Source: CAZYVA01 sp964650695
GTDB lineage: Bacteria > Bacillota > Clostridia > Lachnospirales > Lachnospiraceae
Length of the DNA: 31,145 nt
Reading direction: 5' to 3'
Assembly: GCA_964650695.1 (NCBI GenBank)
Contig: CAZYVA010000012.1
Location: 1-31,145, forward strand
A model generated the notes under the pieces. It ran no database searches, was not told where the DNA came from, and saw nothing but the letters and a program-made list of their open reading frames with translations. Numbering within the stretch: the first letter of the stretch is position 1; every line of letters begins with the position of its first letter. The position numbers and the translations under genes are program-made. Below, piece by piece: positions 24,851 through 31,145 of the stretch.

Positions 24851-25222
24851 TTACCCGTCATACGTTTCCATATATTTCTTGATGACGCTAAATGTCTTGT
24901 CGCTGATGATATGTTCGATTTTGCAGGCATCCGTAGATGCGGTTTCCTGGTCTACGCCGAGGCGGAGCAGAGTCTCTGTCAGGACTGTGTGGCGTTCATA
25001 AATCTTTTCGGCGATGGCCTTGCCGCTGTCTGTCAGCGAGATCAATCCATCGTTATTCACCAGGATATACTGTTGCTCTTTCAGCTTTTTCATGGCGCGG
25101 CTGACCGAGGGCTTGGAAAAACCCATTTCGTCCACAATATCGATGGCACGGATCGATGCTTTCCTCATCGTCAGGATCAAAATGGTTTCTAAATACATTT
25201 CACCGGATTCTCTGAGCGGCAT
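24851..25222 (-). CDS. DtxR/IdeR-type metal-dependent transcriptional regulator
   Basis: A 123-residue repressor. The start (plus 25220-25222) follows a very strong AAGGAGGTGG; a longer frame to 25363 lacks such a site. The N-terminal winged helix covers about 10-70 (IRAIDIVDEMGFSKPSVSRAMKKL, then NNDGLISLTDSG). The metal-binding dimerisation domain follows, with no SH3-like third domain. Met9 in GEMYLETI and Cys100/Glu103/His104 in ACKIEH line up with Met10, Cys102, Glu105 and His106 of DtxR, pointing to iron rather than the manganese set of MntR (Asp8, Glu99, His103). It is divergent from the feo genes, whose promoter carries GTTAG repeats, so regulation of feo is a likely role. Confidence 0.88.
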   Translation of the reverse strand: MPLRESGEMYLETILILTMRKASIRAIDIVDEMGFSKPSVSRAMKKLKEQQYILVNNDGLISLTDSGKAIAEKIYERHTVLTETLLRLGVDQETASTDACKIEHIISDKTFSVIKKYMETYDG

Positions 25223-25313
25223 AACTCCACCTCCTTGTGTTTTTTCCACCTTACCATAAACATAATTTAGATTCAAGTTCCACGGCTGGATTTGCGGGGG
25301 AAATGTTATAATC

Positions 25314-25392
25314 CGCGGCCGGTTTGACATAGATACACAGCCTCTTACGTGCAAGCACGACAAGGGTATATATCTATGTCAAACCGGCCGCG
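25314..25392. repeat. Perfect 22-bp inverted repeat with 35-bp centre
   Basis: The arms 25314-25335 and 25371-25392 are exact reverse complements. Each contains GGTTTGACATAGATA or its complement and a GC-rich CGCGGCC end. The 35-bp centre holds a further inverted repeat, CGTGC at 25348-25352 and GCACG at 25355-25359. The whole element would fold into one long hairpin. It lies between the dtxR start and the feoA promoter. No T-tract follows on either strand, so it does not look like a simple terminator. It might be a small palindromic mobile repeat. Confidence 0.85.
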
Positions 25393-25443
25393 AATAGACT
25401 GTAACAGAAAAAGGAGAAAAATGATAGGGTTCCGAAAAACGGC

Positions 25444-25472
25444 TTGACAGGTTAGCAAAAGGTTACTATAAT
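25444..25472 (+). promoter_or_regulatory. feo promoter (consensus)
   Basis: TTGACA (25444-25449) and TATAAT (25467-25472) both match consensus perfectly at 17-bp spacing. Such a strong promoter usually needs a repressor, in keeping with the GTTAG motifs that overlap and follow it. Confidence 0.9.
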
Positions 25473-25533
25473 GTAGTTTGTAGGTTAGTTTTGAATAACT
25501 GTTTTTTTTGCCCAAAAGTTAGAGCTTGCTAAC
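25450..25533 (+). promoter_or_regulatory. Candidate DtxR/IdeR-type operators at the feo promoter
   Basis: Three GTTAG-containing sites occur. GGTTAG at 25450-25455 lies between -35 and -10. TAGGTTAG at 25481-25488 lies near the transcription start. GTTAG/CTAAC form an inverted repeat at 25518-25533, just before the feoA start. The known DtxR/IdeR site is a palindrome built from TTAGGTTAG half-sites; these resemble half-sites. The link to the adjacent regulator is an inference. Confidence 0.5.
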
Positions 25534-25555
25534 TACATACAGAAAGGTGATGAAC

Positions 25556-25783
25556 ATGATGCCCTTAGTTTTCGCTAATGTAGGAGAAGAAAATACGGTT
25601 CAAAAGGTCGGCGGAAGCCCGGAGATAAAAAAACATCTTGAAAATCTTGGGTTTGTAGCCGGAGGCAGCGTGACTGTCATCACATCCCTCAAAGGGAATG
25701 TGATTGTCAATGTGAAGGACACCCGTGTTGCTATCAGTGAAGAGATGGCGAGGAAAATTATGGTTTCATCCGGGCCACAATAA
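25556..25783 (+). CDS. feoA: FeoA-family protein (first copy)
   Basis: Small cytoplasmic SH3-like protein of 75 residues that assists FeoB. The ATG at 25556 has AAAGG eight bases upstream; earlier in-frame ATGs at 25526 and 25550 are poorly spaced. KKHLENLGFVAGGSVTVITSLKGNVIVNVKDTRVAIS-like order shows the FeoA core (LGFVAGGSVTVI, GNVIVNVKDTRVAI). It is followed 24 bases later by a second FeoA. Tandem FeoA genes before feoB are common in clostridia. Confidence 0.9.
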   Translation: MMPLVFANVGEENTVQKVGGSPEIKKHLENLGFVAGGSVTVITSLKGNVIVNVKDTRVAISEEMARKIMVSSGPQ

Positions 25784-25807
25784 CAATCTGAGAAAGGAGA
25801 ACCAGAC

Positions 25808-26029
25808 ATGAAAACTTTGAGAGATGTGCAGGTTGGCCAGAAAGCGAAGATTGCCAGGCTGCATGGGGAAGGTGCGGTGAAGCGGCGTATTATGGACATG
25901 GGCCTGACCAAAGGTGTGGAAGTCTATGTACGCAAAGTCGCGCCATTGGGAGATCCCATCGAGCTTACCGTCCGCGGTTACGAACTTTCCCTGCGCAAAG
26001 CAGACGCAGAATCCATCGAGGTGGAATAA
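25808..26029 (+). CDS. feoA: FeoA-family protein (second copy)
   Basis: A 73-residue SH3-like FeoA. Conserved order is TLRDVQVGQKAKIARL, then RRIMDMGLTKGVEVYV and a closing GYELSLRKADAESIEV. GAAAGGAGA lies just upstream of the ATG. It differs clearly from the first copy, so the two are not a recent duplication. The 25 bases to feoB carry the feoB ribosome site GGAAGGAG. Confidence 0.93.
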   Translation: MKTLRDVQVGQKAKIARLHGEGAVKRRIMDMGLTKGVEVYVRKVAPLGDPIELTVRGYELSLRKADAESIEVE

Positions 26030-26054
26030 ACAGAATGAAAGGAAGGAGCATAAT

Positions 26055-28502
26055 ATGAGTATCAGAATCGCCCTTGCGGGCAATCCCAATAGCGGCAAGA
26101 CTACGTTGTTCAACGCACTCACCGGTTCCAATCAGTTCGTTGGGAACTGGCCGGGAGTCACAGTGGAAAAAAAGGAAGGGAAGTTAAAGAAGCACAGTGA
26201 CGTGACCATCATGGACCTTCCCGGTATTTACTCCCTTTCCCCTTATACATTGGAGGAGGTCATAGCAAGAAATTACCTGATCGATGAGAGGCCGGATTCC
26301 ATCCTCAATATTGTGGACGGGACGAACCTGGAAAGAAACCTTTATCTGACGACGCAGCTTGTGGAGCTTGGCATTCCGGTTGTCGTGGCGGTCAATATGA
26401 TGGACATAGTGAAAAAGGAAGGCGATGTCATCCGCACGGATGAGCTGGCAGAGCAGTTGGGATGTAAGGTTTTGGAGATTTCCGCCTTGAAAGGCAAAGG
26501 GATCATGGAAGCGGCAGAGGCCGCGGTTGCAGCGGCAGACTCCGGCAAGACCGTCCCTGCGCACACATTTTCCGGCAGCGTGGAACACGCCATTGCGCAT
26601 ATCGAAGAAGCTGCGGTACATAATCTGCCGGAGGAGCAGCAGCGCTGGTATGCGATCAAGATTTTTGAGCGGGATGAAAAAGTGTTGGAGAAGCTGGGAT
26701 TGCCAGCCGATACCATCGCCCATATTGAAAATGACATCAAGGCGGCGGAAACGGAAAATGACGATGACGCGGAATCCATTATTACAAACGAGCGGTATAT
26801 TTATATTGCCTCGGTCATGAAATCTTGCTATAAAAAGAAACGGGCGAGCGGGCTGACCCATTCTGATAAGATCGATCAGATCGTGACGAATCGGTTTTTG
26901 GGCCTGCCGATTTTTGCTGTAGTGATGTTCCTGGTATATTGGGTGGCTATGGTTGGCGTTGGCGCTCCGGCGACAGACTGGGCGAACGACGGGCTGTTTG
27001 GGGATGGATGGCATCTGTTCGGGATGGGTTCCGCCGCCTATGAAGAAGCAGCCGGGGAATATGGCGACGCGGCTTTGGTTGTAGATGGTTACGACGCATA
27101 TACGCAAGAGAACGGCAGCGCTCCCACCGGTGATTTCTCCTACGAAGTAACGGACGAGGAAACATTGGCTGTGGAGGAAGAGACTGCTACGCAGGCGGAT
27201 TACCAGGAGGCGTTGTCTGTGATGGACAAATACGGGGATGAGCCTGACCCGGCGGATTACGGCGTATGGATTCCCGGTGTTCCGGTTTTGTTTGAGAATC
27301 TGCTGAATGCACTCAATGTATCGGAAGACGGGGCGGGTGCCGTTGTCCGTGGCGTGATCTTGGACGGCATTGTTGCGGGCGTTGGCGCGGTTCTTGGTTT
27401 TGTGCCGCAGATGCTTGTGTTATTCCTGATGCTTGCTTTCCTGGAGGCGTGCGGGTATATGGCACGTATCGCTTTTGTGCTGGATCGAGTGTTCCGCAAG
27501 TTCGGGCTGTCAGGGAAATCCTTTATCCCTATGCTGATTGGAACCGGCTGCGGCATCCCCGGCATTATGGCGTCGCGCACGATTGAGAATGAGCGTGACC
27601 GCCGGATGACAATCATGACGACAACCTTTATCCCTTGCGGTGCGAAGGTGCCGTTTATTTCCATGATCGCAGGGGCTATCTTCGGCGGCAGCGCATGGGT
27701 GGCGACGAGCGCGTACTTTATCGGCATGGCATCGATCATTGTTTCTGGTATTATGCTGAAGAAATCGAGAATGTTTGCCGGCGATCCTGCACCTTTTGTT
27801 ATGGAGCTTCCAGCTTACCATATGCCGACGCTCAAGAATGTCCTCCGCTCCATGTGGGAACGCGGATGGTCTTTCATAAAGAAAGCCGGGACGATTATCT
27901 TGCTTTCCACCATCCTTGTATGGTTTACCTCTTACTTTGGTTTTACAGCGGACGGATTCCGGATGCTGGAAGAGGAGGAACTGAGCATGTCGATTCTGGC
28001 GGTTCTTGGCAATGCGATTGCCTGGATATTTGCCCCGCTTGGCTGGGGGAACTGGCAGGCGGCTGTGGCTTCTATCACGGGGCTTGTGGCAAAAGAAAAC
28101 ATTGTGGGGACGATGGGTATTCTTTACGGCGCCGGAGGGGAGAACGTCTACCAGGTGCTTGCCGGGACGTTTACGATGGTATCCGGCTATTCCTTCCTTG
28201 TGTTCAATCTGCTCTGCGCTCCTTGCTTCGCTGCGATTGGCGCCATCAAGCGGGAGATGAACAATGCGAAATGGACATGGTTTGCCATTGGCTACCAATG
28301 CGGCTTTGCCTATGCGGTTGCGCTGATGGTGAACCAGTTTGGGAATCTTTTTACAGGGAATCTGTCGGGCGCGGTCGATATCCTTTCGCTCATTGCAGCC
28401 GTAGTTGTCCTTGGTTTTATCATCTATATGCTTGTCCGCCCGTACAAGGAGGCAACAAGGCTTTCGAAGACTGGCGCCGGTGCAACGAGGGCGAGAGCGT
28501 AA
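26055..28502 (+). CDS. feoB: Ferrous iron transporter FeoB
   Basis: GTP-dependent Fe2+ importer of the cytoplasmic membrane, 815 residues. The ATG at 26055 follows GGAAGGAG; the longer open frame from 25914 lies in feoA and is rejected. The G domain has G1 GNPNSGKT (9-16), G2 around NWPGVTVEKKEG (31-42), G3 DLPG (54-57), G4 NMMD (114-117) and G5 ISAL (142-145). The spacer ends at YKKKRASGLTHSDKID. The membrane part begins at FLGLPIFAVVMFLVYW. Residues about 325-402 form an extra acidic loop after the first membrane helix, probably outside the cell. The GFVPQMLVLFLMLAFLEACGYMAR and GTGCGIPG segments are conserved gate elements. Confidence 0.96.
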   Translation: MSIRIALAGNPNSGKTTLFNALTGSNQFVGNWPGVTVEKKEGKLKKHSDVTIMDLPGIYSLSPYTLEEVIARNYLIDERPDSILNIVDGTNLERNLYLTTQLVELGIPVVVAVNMMDIVKKEGDVIRTDELAEQLGCKVLEISALKGKGIMEAAEAAVAAADSGKTVPAHTFSGSVEHAIAHIEEAAVHNLPEEQQRWYAIKIFERDEKVLEKLGLPADTIAHIENDIKAAETENDDDAESIITNERYIYIASVMKSCYKKKRASGLTHSDKIDQIVTNRFLGLPIFAVVMFLVYWVAMVGVGAPATDWANDGLFGDGWHLFGMGSAAYEEAAGEYGDAALVVDGYDAYTQENGSAPTGDFSYEVTDEETLAVEEETATQADYQEALSVMDKYGDEPDPADYGVWIPGVPVLFENLLNALNVSEDGAGAVVRGVILDGIVAGVGAVLGFVPQMLVLFLMLAFLEACGYMARIAFVLDRVFRKFGLSGKSFIPMLIGTGCGIPGIMASRTIENERDRRMTIMTTTFIPCGAKVPFISMIAGAIFGGSAWVATSAYFIGMASIIVSGIMLKKSRMFAGDPAPFVMELPAYHMPTLKNVLRSMWERGWSFIKKAGTIILLSTILVWFTSYFGFTADGFRMLEEEELSMSILAVLGNAIAWIFAPLGWGNWQAAVASITGLVAKENIVGTMGILYGAGGENVYQVLAGTFTMVSGYSFLVFNLLCAPCFAAIGAIKREMNNAKWTWFAIGYQCGFAYAVALMVNQFGNLFTGNLSGAVDILSLIAAVVVLGFIIYMLVRPYKEATRLSKTGAGATRARA

Positions 28503-28574
28503 GGCGGAAGACAGGATCCCTTTTGACGGACTGCCAGAAGCCTAAGATGGCCGGATGCTGAGAAAGGAGCATAG

Positions 28575-28748
28575 ATGATGCTGGCTTTGCTTTATTCGAA
28601 CCTTGGAACGATTTTGGTCGCGCTTGCGCTCATAGCGGTTGTAGTTGCGATTGTCCGGAAACTGATCAAGGACAAGAAAAGCGGGAAATCTTCCTGTGGC
28701 TGTGACTGTGCCCATTGCGGGATGTGCGGCTCCTGCCATAAAAAATAA
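28575..28748 (+). CDS. FeoB-associated Cys-rich membrane protein
   Basis: A 57-residue protein just downstream of feoB, with AAAGGAG before the ATG at 28575 (28578 is also possible). One membrane helix (about 10-27, GTILVALALIAVVVAIV) is followed by a basic stretch and a Cys-rich tail with the pattern CxCxCxxCxxCxxC (41-54). Small proteins of this design are regularly found after feoB in Firmicutes and are thought to take part in Feo-dependent iron uptake; how is not established. It ends the feo unit. Confidence 0.9.
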   Translation: MMLALLYSNLGTILVALALIAVVVAIVRKLIKDKKSGKSSCGCDCAHCGMCGSCHKK

Positions 28749-28758
28749 AAAACGAAAC

Positions 28759-28797
28759 CTGAAAGGGGGATGGGAAACCATCTCCCTTTTCTTTCAG
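28759..28797 (+). terminator. Terminator after the feo unit
   Basis: A long hairpin centred on GGATGG-GAAA-CCATC, with outer pairing CTGAAAGGGG/CCCTTTTCTTTCAG (28759-28797). It is A-rich on the left and T-rich inside the right arm. There is no separate T-tract on the plus strand, so efficiency is uncertain, but it is the only such structure after the Cys-rich gene. Confidence 0.6.
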
Positions 28798-28943
28798 ATC
28801 GGGGAGCCATCCATGGCGTCGTATTCTCTTATTTCATGCAGGTGGACCGGCGGATCCCAGCCGGCCTTATGGCAATCCGTAAATCAAAGGTCACAGGCTA
28901 TCACAACTTTCAGGTAGAATATGATTAATTATTATTAAACCTA
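28798..28943. other. Intergenic region, no gene seen
   Basis: Apart from a small inverted repeat (CCGGC/GCCGG near 28847-28864) I see no supported feature here. An open frame of 73 codons running through the Cys-rich gene and this stretch has no ribosome site and lies in the wrong frame of a real gene. Confidence 0.4.
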
Positions 28944-28972
28944 TTGACATGGTAGGTAAACGGTGCTACAAT
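28944..28972 (+). promoter_or_regulatory. cysK promoter
   Basis: TTGACA (28944-28949) and TACAAT (28967-28972) at 17-bp spacing. Transcription would begin near 28979, giving a leader of about 280 nt before cysK that contains a short ORF and a terminator. Confidence 0.85.
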
Positions 28973-29014
28973 GAACAGAACAAAGGGGTAGGCTATAGAA
29001 AGGAGACGTAAGTG

Positions 29015-29146
29015 ATGACCGAGTTTGCTGCTCATAGATTTCATATCGCCATGTGTTGTCGGATGCGAATGTTAAACGCCCGGGTATATGATATGGCTGG
29101 GACGCAGCCGTGCTTGTCTGTGTCTCGATACGGTACAGGACTTTAG
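29015..29146 (+). CDS. Candidate leader peptide with a Cys-Cys pair
   Basis: A 43-codon ORF placed between the promoter and a strong terminator ahead of cysK. AAAGGAG at 28999-29005 supports initiation at GTG 29012 or ATG 29015. The peptide includes RFHIAMCCRMRM, with tandem TGT cysteine codons at 29054-29059 and another Cys near residue 33. The pattern recalls Cys-containing leader peptides described in actinobacteria, where cysteine shortage stalls ribosomes and raises expression of sulfur genes. Assignment rests on position, ribosome site and cysteine codons only. Confidence 0.55.
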   Translation: MTEFAAHRFHIAMCCRMRMLNARVYDMAGTQPCLSVSRYGTGL

Positions 29147-29177
29147 CTTGCTTGTATAGCGTTTGCCATTTTTGCCC

Positions 29178-29207
29178 GGGAGCTTTTCAAAAGCTTCCGT
29201 TTTTTTA
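29178..29207 (+). terminator. Terminator in the cysK leader (attenuator candidate)
   Basis: AGCTTTT (29181-29187) pairs with AAAAGCT (29189-29195), extended by GGG/TCC outward, followed by GTTTTTTT. It lies 32 bases after the leader ORF stop and 50 before the cysK start, so transcription of cysK must pass it. CCCGGG at 29175-29180 overlaps its base and could pair with CCCGGG at 29079-29084 as a competing structure. Confidence 0.8.
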
Positions 29208-29256
29208 TTCATGGCAACAAAACATCCGCGAGGCATAAAAAGAAGGAGGAATTATT

Positions 29257-30189
29257 ATGTCAAACATTTACAAGGGAACATTAGGGCTTATCGGGAACAC
29301 TCCTCTTGTTGAGGTGGTAAATCTTGAGGAGAGTGAAAAGCTGGAGGCTACCATACTGGCAAAGCTGGAATACTTCAATCCGGCTGGCAGTGTCAAAGAC
29401 CGCATCGCGAAAGCGATGATAGAGGATGCAGAAGAAAGGGGGCTTCTGAAAAAGGACTCGGTTATTATCGAGCCGACTTCCGGCAATACCGGTATCGGAT
29501 TGGCCGCTATCGCGGCGGCAAAGGGCTACCGTATCATCCTTACCATGCCGGAGACTATGAGCGTTGAACGCAGGAATATTCTGAAAGCATATGGTGCGGA
29601 GCTTGTTTTGACCGAGGGTGCGAAGGGCATGAAAGGCGCGATCGCAAAAGCTGAGGAACTGGCGAAGGAAATTCCCGGAAGCTTCATACCTGGCCAGTTT
29701 GAGAACCCAGCGAATCCGGCGATCCACAAGGCCACGACAGGGCCGGAAATCTGGAATGATACGGATGGCGCGGTAGATATTTTCGTTTCCGGTGTAGGTA
29801 CGGGCGGCACGGTGACAGGCGCAGGGGAATATTTAAAGGAACAAAAACCGGAAGTTCAGGTAGTGGCTGTGGAGCCAGCGGATTCACCGGTGCTGTCGGA
29901 GGGAAGATCAGGTTCCCATAAGATCCAGGGCATTGGGCCCGGATTCGTACCCGATGTGCTGGATACGAAAATTTATGATGAAGTTATCCCGGTTCAAAAC
30001 GGGGACGCCTTTGAGACGGCAAAACTGCTTGCAAAAAAAGATGGTATCTCGGTAGGCATTTCTTCCGGCGCGGCGCTGTATGCGGCGATTGCGCTGGCAA
30101 AGCGGCCGGAAAACAAGGGCAAGGTGATTGTTGCTATTCTGCCGGATTCAGGGGATAGGTACTATTCAACCCCGCTGTTTGTGGAATAA
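29257..30189 (+). CDS. cysK: Cysteine synthase (O-acetylserine sulfhydrylase)
   Basis: PLP enzyme that makes L-cysteine from O-acetyl-L-serine and sulfide. The 310 residues are full length. The PLP lysine is Lys47 in NPAGSVKDRIAK. The substrate loop is TSGNTGIG (74-81), and the PLP phosphate loop is GTGGTVTG. IQGIGPGFVP and the C-terminal ISSGAALYAA are typical of CysK/CysM. A strong GAAGGAGGAATT precedes the ATG. No terminator is seen before the following ABC permease, so they are probably cotranscribed. Confidence 0.97.
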   Translation: MSNIYKGTLGLIGNTPLVEVVNLEESEKLEATILAKLEYFNPAGSVKDRIAKAMIEDAEERGLLKKDSVIIEPTSGNTGIGLAAIAAAKGYRIILTMPETMSVERRNILKAYGAELVLTEGAKGMKGAIAKAEELAKEIPGSFIPGQFENPANPAIHKATTGPEIWNDTDGAVDIFVSGVGTGGTVTGAGEYLKEQKPEVQVVAVEPADSPVLSEGRSGSHKIQGIGPGFVPDVLDTKIYDEVIPVQNGDAFETAKLLAKKDGISVGISSGAALYAAIALAKRPENKGKVIVAILPDSGDRYYSTPLFVE

Positions 30190-30228
30190 TCTGTCGGAGA
30201 GTGATTTTGATGAAAAGAGGCGGCTGGC

Positions 30229-30888
30229 TTGAACTGGGAGTTTATTGAAAAATATCTGCCACTGTACAGACGGGCGGCAACGCTGACAGTGAAGATTGGA
30301 TTTATGGGGATAGCGGCCGCCATCCTCGTCGGTCTGGCATGTACAGTCATTCAGTATTACAAGATCCCGATTGCGAGAAGGATTGTGTCTGTCTATATTG
30401 AAATCAGCAGAAACACGCCGCTTTTGGTACAACTGTTTTTTATTTATTATGGCCTGCCGAAAATCGGGATCCAGACAGATGCTTACGGCTGTGGCATGGC
30501 CGGATTGGCCTTTCTTGGCGGCAGCTATATGGCGGAGGCTTTCCGCAGCGGCATAGAGGCGGTTGAGCCGATCCAGGAGGAGAGCGCATACAGCCTTGGG
30601 CTTGGCAAGATACAGACGATGCGCTATGTGATTTTGCCGCAGGCATTTGCCATCAGCGTTCCGGCATTCATGGCAAACGTGATCTTCCTGCTGAAAGAAA
30701 CCAGCGTGTTCTCTGCCATCAGCCTGATGGACTTGATGTTCACGGCAAAAGACTTGATTGGATTGTACTATAAGACAACAGAGAGCCTGTTTTTGCTGGT
30801 CGTGTTCTATTTGCTGATCTTGCTTCCTGTTTCCATACTGGGAAGCCTCTTGGAAAGGAGGCTGCGGCATGCCGGATTTGGGTCTTGA
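30229..30888 (+). CDS. Polar amino-acid ABC transporter permease
   Basis: Membrane permease of the His/Glu/Gln/Arg/opine family, 219 residues. Translation appears to start at TTG 30229, with AAGAGG eight bases upstream; the nearby ATG at 30210 is in another frame and stops after 12 codons. Membrane segments include the N-terminal TLTVKIGFMGIAAAILVGLA. SRNTPLLVQLFFIYYGLP is the family hallmark, and EESAYSLGLGKIQTMRYVILPQA is the EAA loop that contacts the ATPase. Being just after cysK, it may import cystine, cysteine or a related amino acid; substrate cannot be read from the permease. Confidence 0.9.
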   Translation: MNWEFIEKYLPLYRRAATLTVKIGFMGIAAAILVGLACTVIQYYKIPIARRIVSVYIEISRNTPLLVQLFFIYYGLPKIGIQTDAYGCGMAGLAFLGGSYMAEAFRSGIEAVEPIQEESAYSLGLGKIQTMRYVILPQAFAISVPAFMANVIFLLKETSVFSAISLMDLMFTAKDLIGLYYKTTESLFLLVVFYLLILLPVSILGSLLERRLRHAGFGS

Positions 30889-31145
30889 CGTACTTTTGAA
30901 AGGGGATAATCTTGCGCGGATTTTTGGCGGGCTTGGCGTAGCGCTCAAAATCAGCCTAACTTCCGTAGCGATCAGTATCCCGCTTGGCATTGTTCTTGGC
31001 ATCCTGATGACGTGGAAGAATCCAATATGCAGGGCGATCATGCGGTGTTACCTGGAATTTGTCCGCATCATGCCCCAGATGGTCTTGCTGTTTCTCGTTT
31101 ACTTCGGAACGACACGGGCATTTGGCTGGAACCTTTCAGGAGAGT
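30869..31145 (+). CDS. Second polar amino-acid ABC permease, truncated by the window end
   Basis: Starts at ATG 30869 with AAAGGAG eight bases upstream and overlaps the first permease by 20 bases. The 92 visible codons run MPDLGLDVLLKGDNLARIF, then a membrane helix (LGVALKISLTSVAISIPLGI), and CYLEFVRIMPQMVLLFLVYFG, the position where family members have RGTPLLVQLF. It is probably the heterodimer partner of the first permease. The ATPase and binding protein presumably lie beyond the window. Confidence 0.85.
   Translation, partial: MPDLGLDVLLKGDNLARIFGGLGVALKISLTSVAISIPLGIVLGILMTWKNPICRAIMRCYLEFVRIMPQMVLLFLVYFGTTRAFGWNLSGE

Noticed and set aside
25314..25392. Invertible promoter switch
   Set aside because: Each arm holds a TTGACA, but no -10 element sits 16-18 bp from it in either orientation, and no recombinase gene is in the window.
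25421..25447. Tiny ORF (8 codons) with an AAGGAG site before the feo promoter
   Set aside because: It overlaps the -35 of the feo promoter and would need a separate upstream transcript; too short to support.
28696..28917. 73-codon open frame after feoB
   Set aside because: It starts inside the Cys-rich membrane protein in another frame, has no ribosome site, and runs through a terminator hairpin.
28979..29256. T-box or SAM riboswitch before cysK
   Set aside because: Neither the T-box sequence TGGNACC nor the SAM-I core (AGAGNGGNGGAGGGA) is present; a leader ORF plus terminator explains the region better.
1..31145. CRISPR arrays, tRNA or rRNA genes, insertion sequences, phage genes
   Set aside because: I saw no regularly spaced repeats, no tRNA-like cloverleaf, and no transposase or integrase motifs.

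Overview
The window looks like a chromosomal segment of an anaerobic Firmicute, most likely a member of the Lachnospiraceae (Clostridia). The reasons are AGGAGG-type ribosome binding sites, consensus -35/-10 promoters, the anaerobic (cobalt-early) cobalamin route, an L10 leader, a feoA-feoA-feoB locus with a small Cys-rich membrane protein, and Gram-positive lipoprotein signals. Genus is an inference. One 100-base run of N (4117-4216) marks an assembly gap inside a gene.

Layout. 94-1641 (minus) is guaA, GMP synthase. Divergent from it, 2002-3436 is a compact ribosomal unit: promoter, L10 leader with attenuator, rplJ, rplL, terminator. 3458-24796 is a long plus-strand corrinoid locus that starts with a promoter, a cobalamin riboswitch and terminator-like hairpins. 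Its genes run in this order: a lipoprotein CbiK chelatase, a lipoprotein with two NEAT-like modules, a BtuF-like lipoprotein, BtuC and BtuD, then cbiP, cobT, cobU, cobS, a second short CobU-like gene, cobC, cbiB, cobD, cbiC, cbiD, cbiF, cbiG, cbiH, a three-domain cbiJ-cbiE-cbiT fusion and cbiA. Most of these genes overlap or nearly touch. 24851-25222 (minus) is a DtxR/IdeR-type iron regulator. 25444-28748 is the ferrous iron uptake unit feoA-feoA-feoB plus a Cys-rich membrane protein. 28944-31145 holds a promoter, a Cys-containing leader ORF with a terminator, cysK, and two amino-acid ABC permease genes; the window ends inside the second.

How the genes fit together. The corrinoid locus encodes nearly all of the corrin-ring and nucleotide-loop steps, plus an uptake system for corrinoids or related metal chelates. 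The B12 riboswitch would shut off both when B12 is plentiful. I find no cbiL (C20 methyltransferase), no corrinoid adenosyltransferase, no cytoplasmic cobaltochelatase, no sirohydrochlorin-forming gene and no CbiMNQO cobalt transporter in the window. The DtxR-type protein keeps DtxR/IdeR iron-site ligands and sits divergent from feo, whose promoter carries several GTTAG motifs, so it is the obvious candidate regulator of iron uptake. The cysK leader looks like a cysteine-responsive attenuator, and the following permeases suggest cyst(e)ine or related amino-acid import.

Most promising for new biology: the surface module CbiK-lipoprotein / NEAT-like lipoprotein / BtuFCD, the pair of complementary, partly degenerate CobU proteins, the cysK leader peptide, and the perfect 22-bp inverted repeat between dtxR and feoA.
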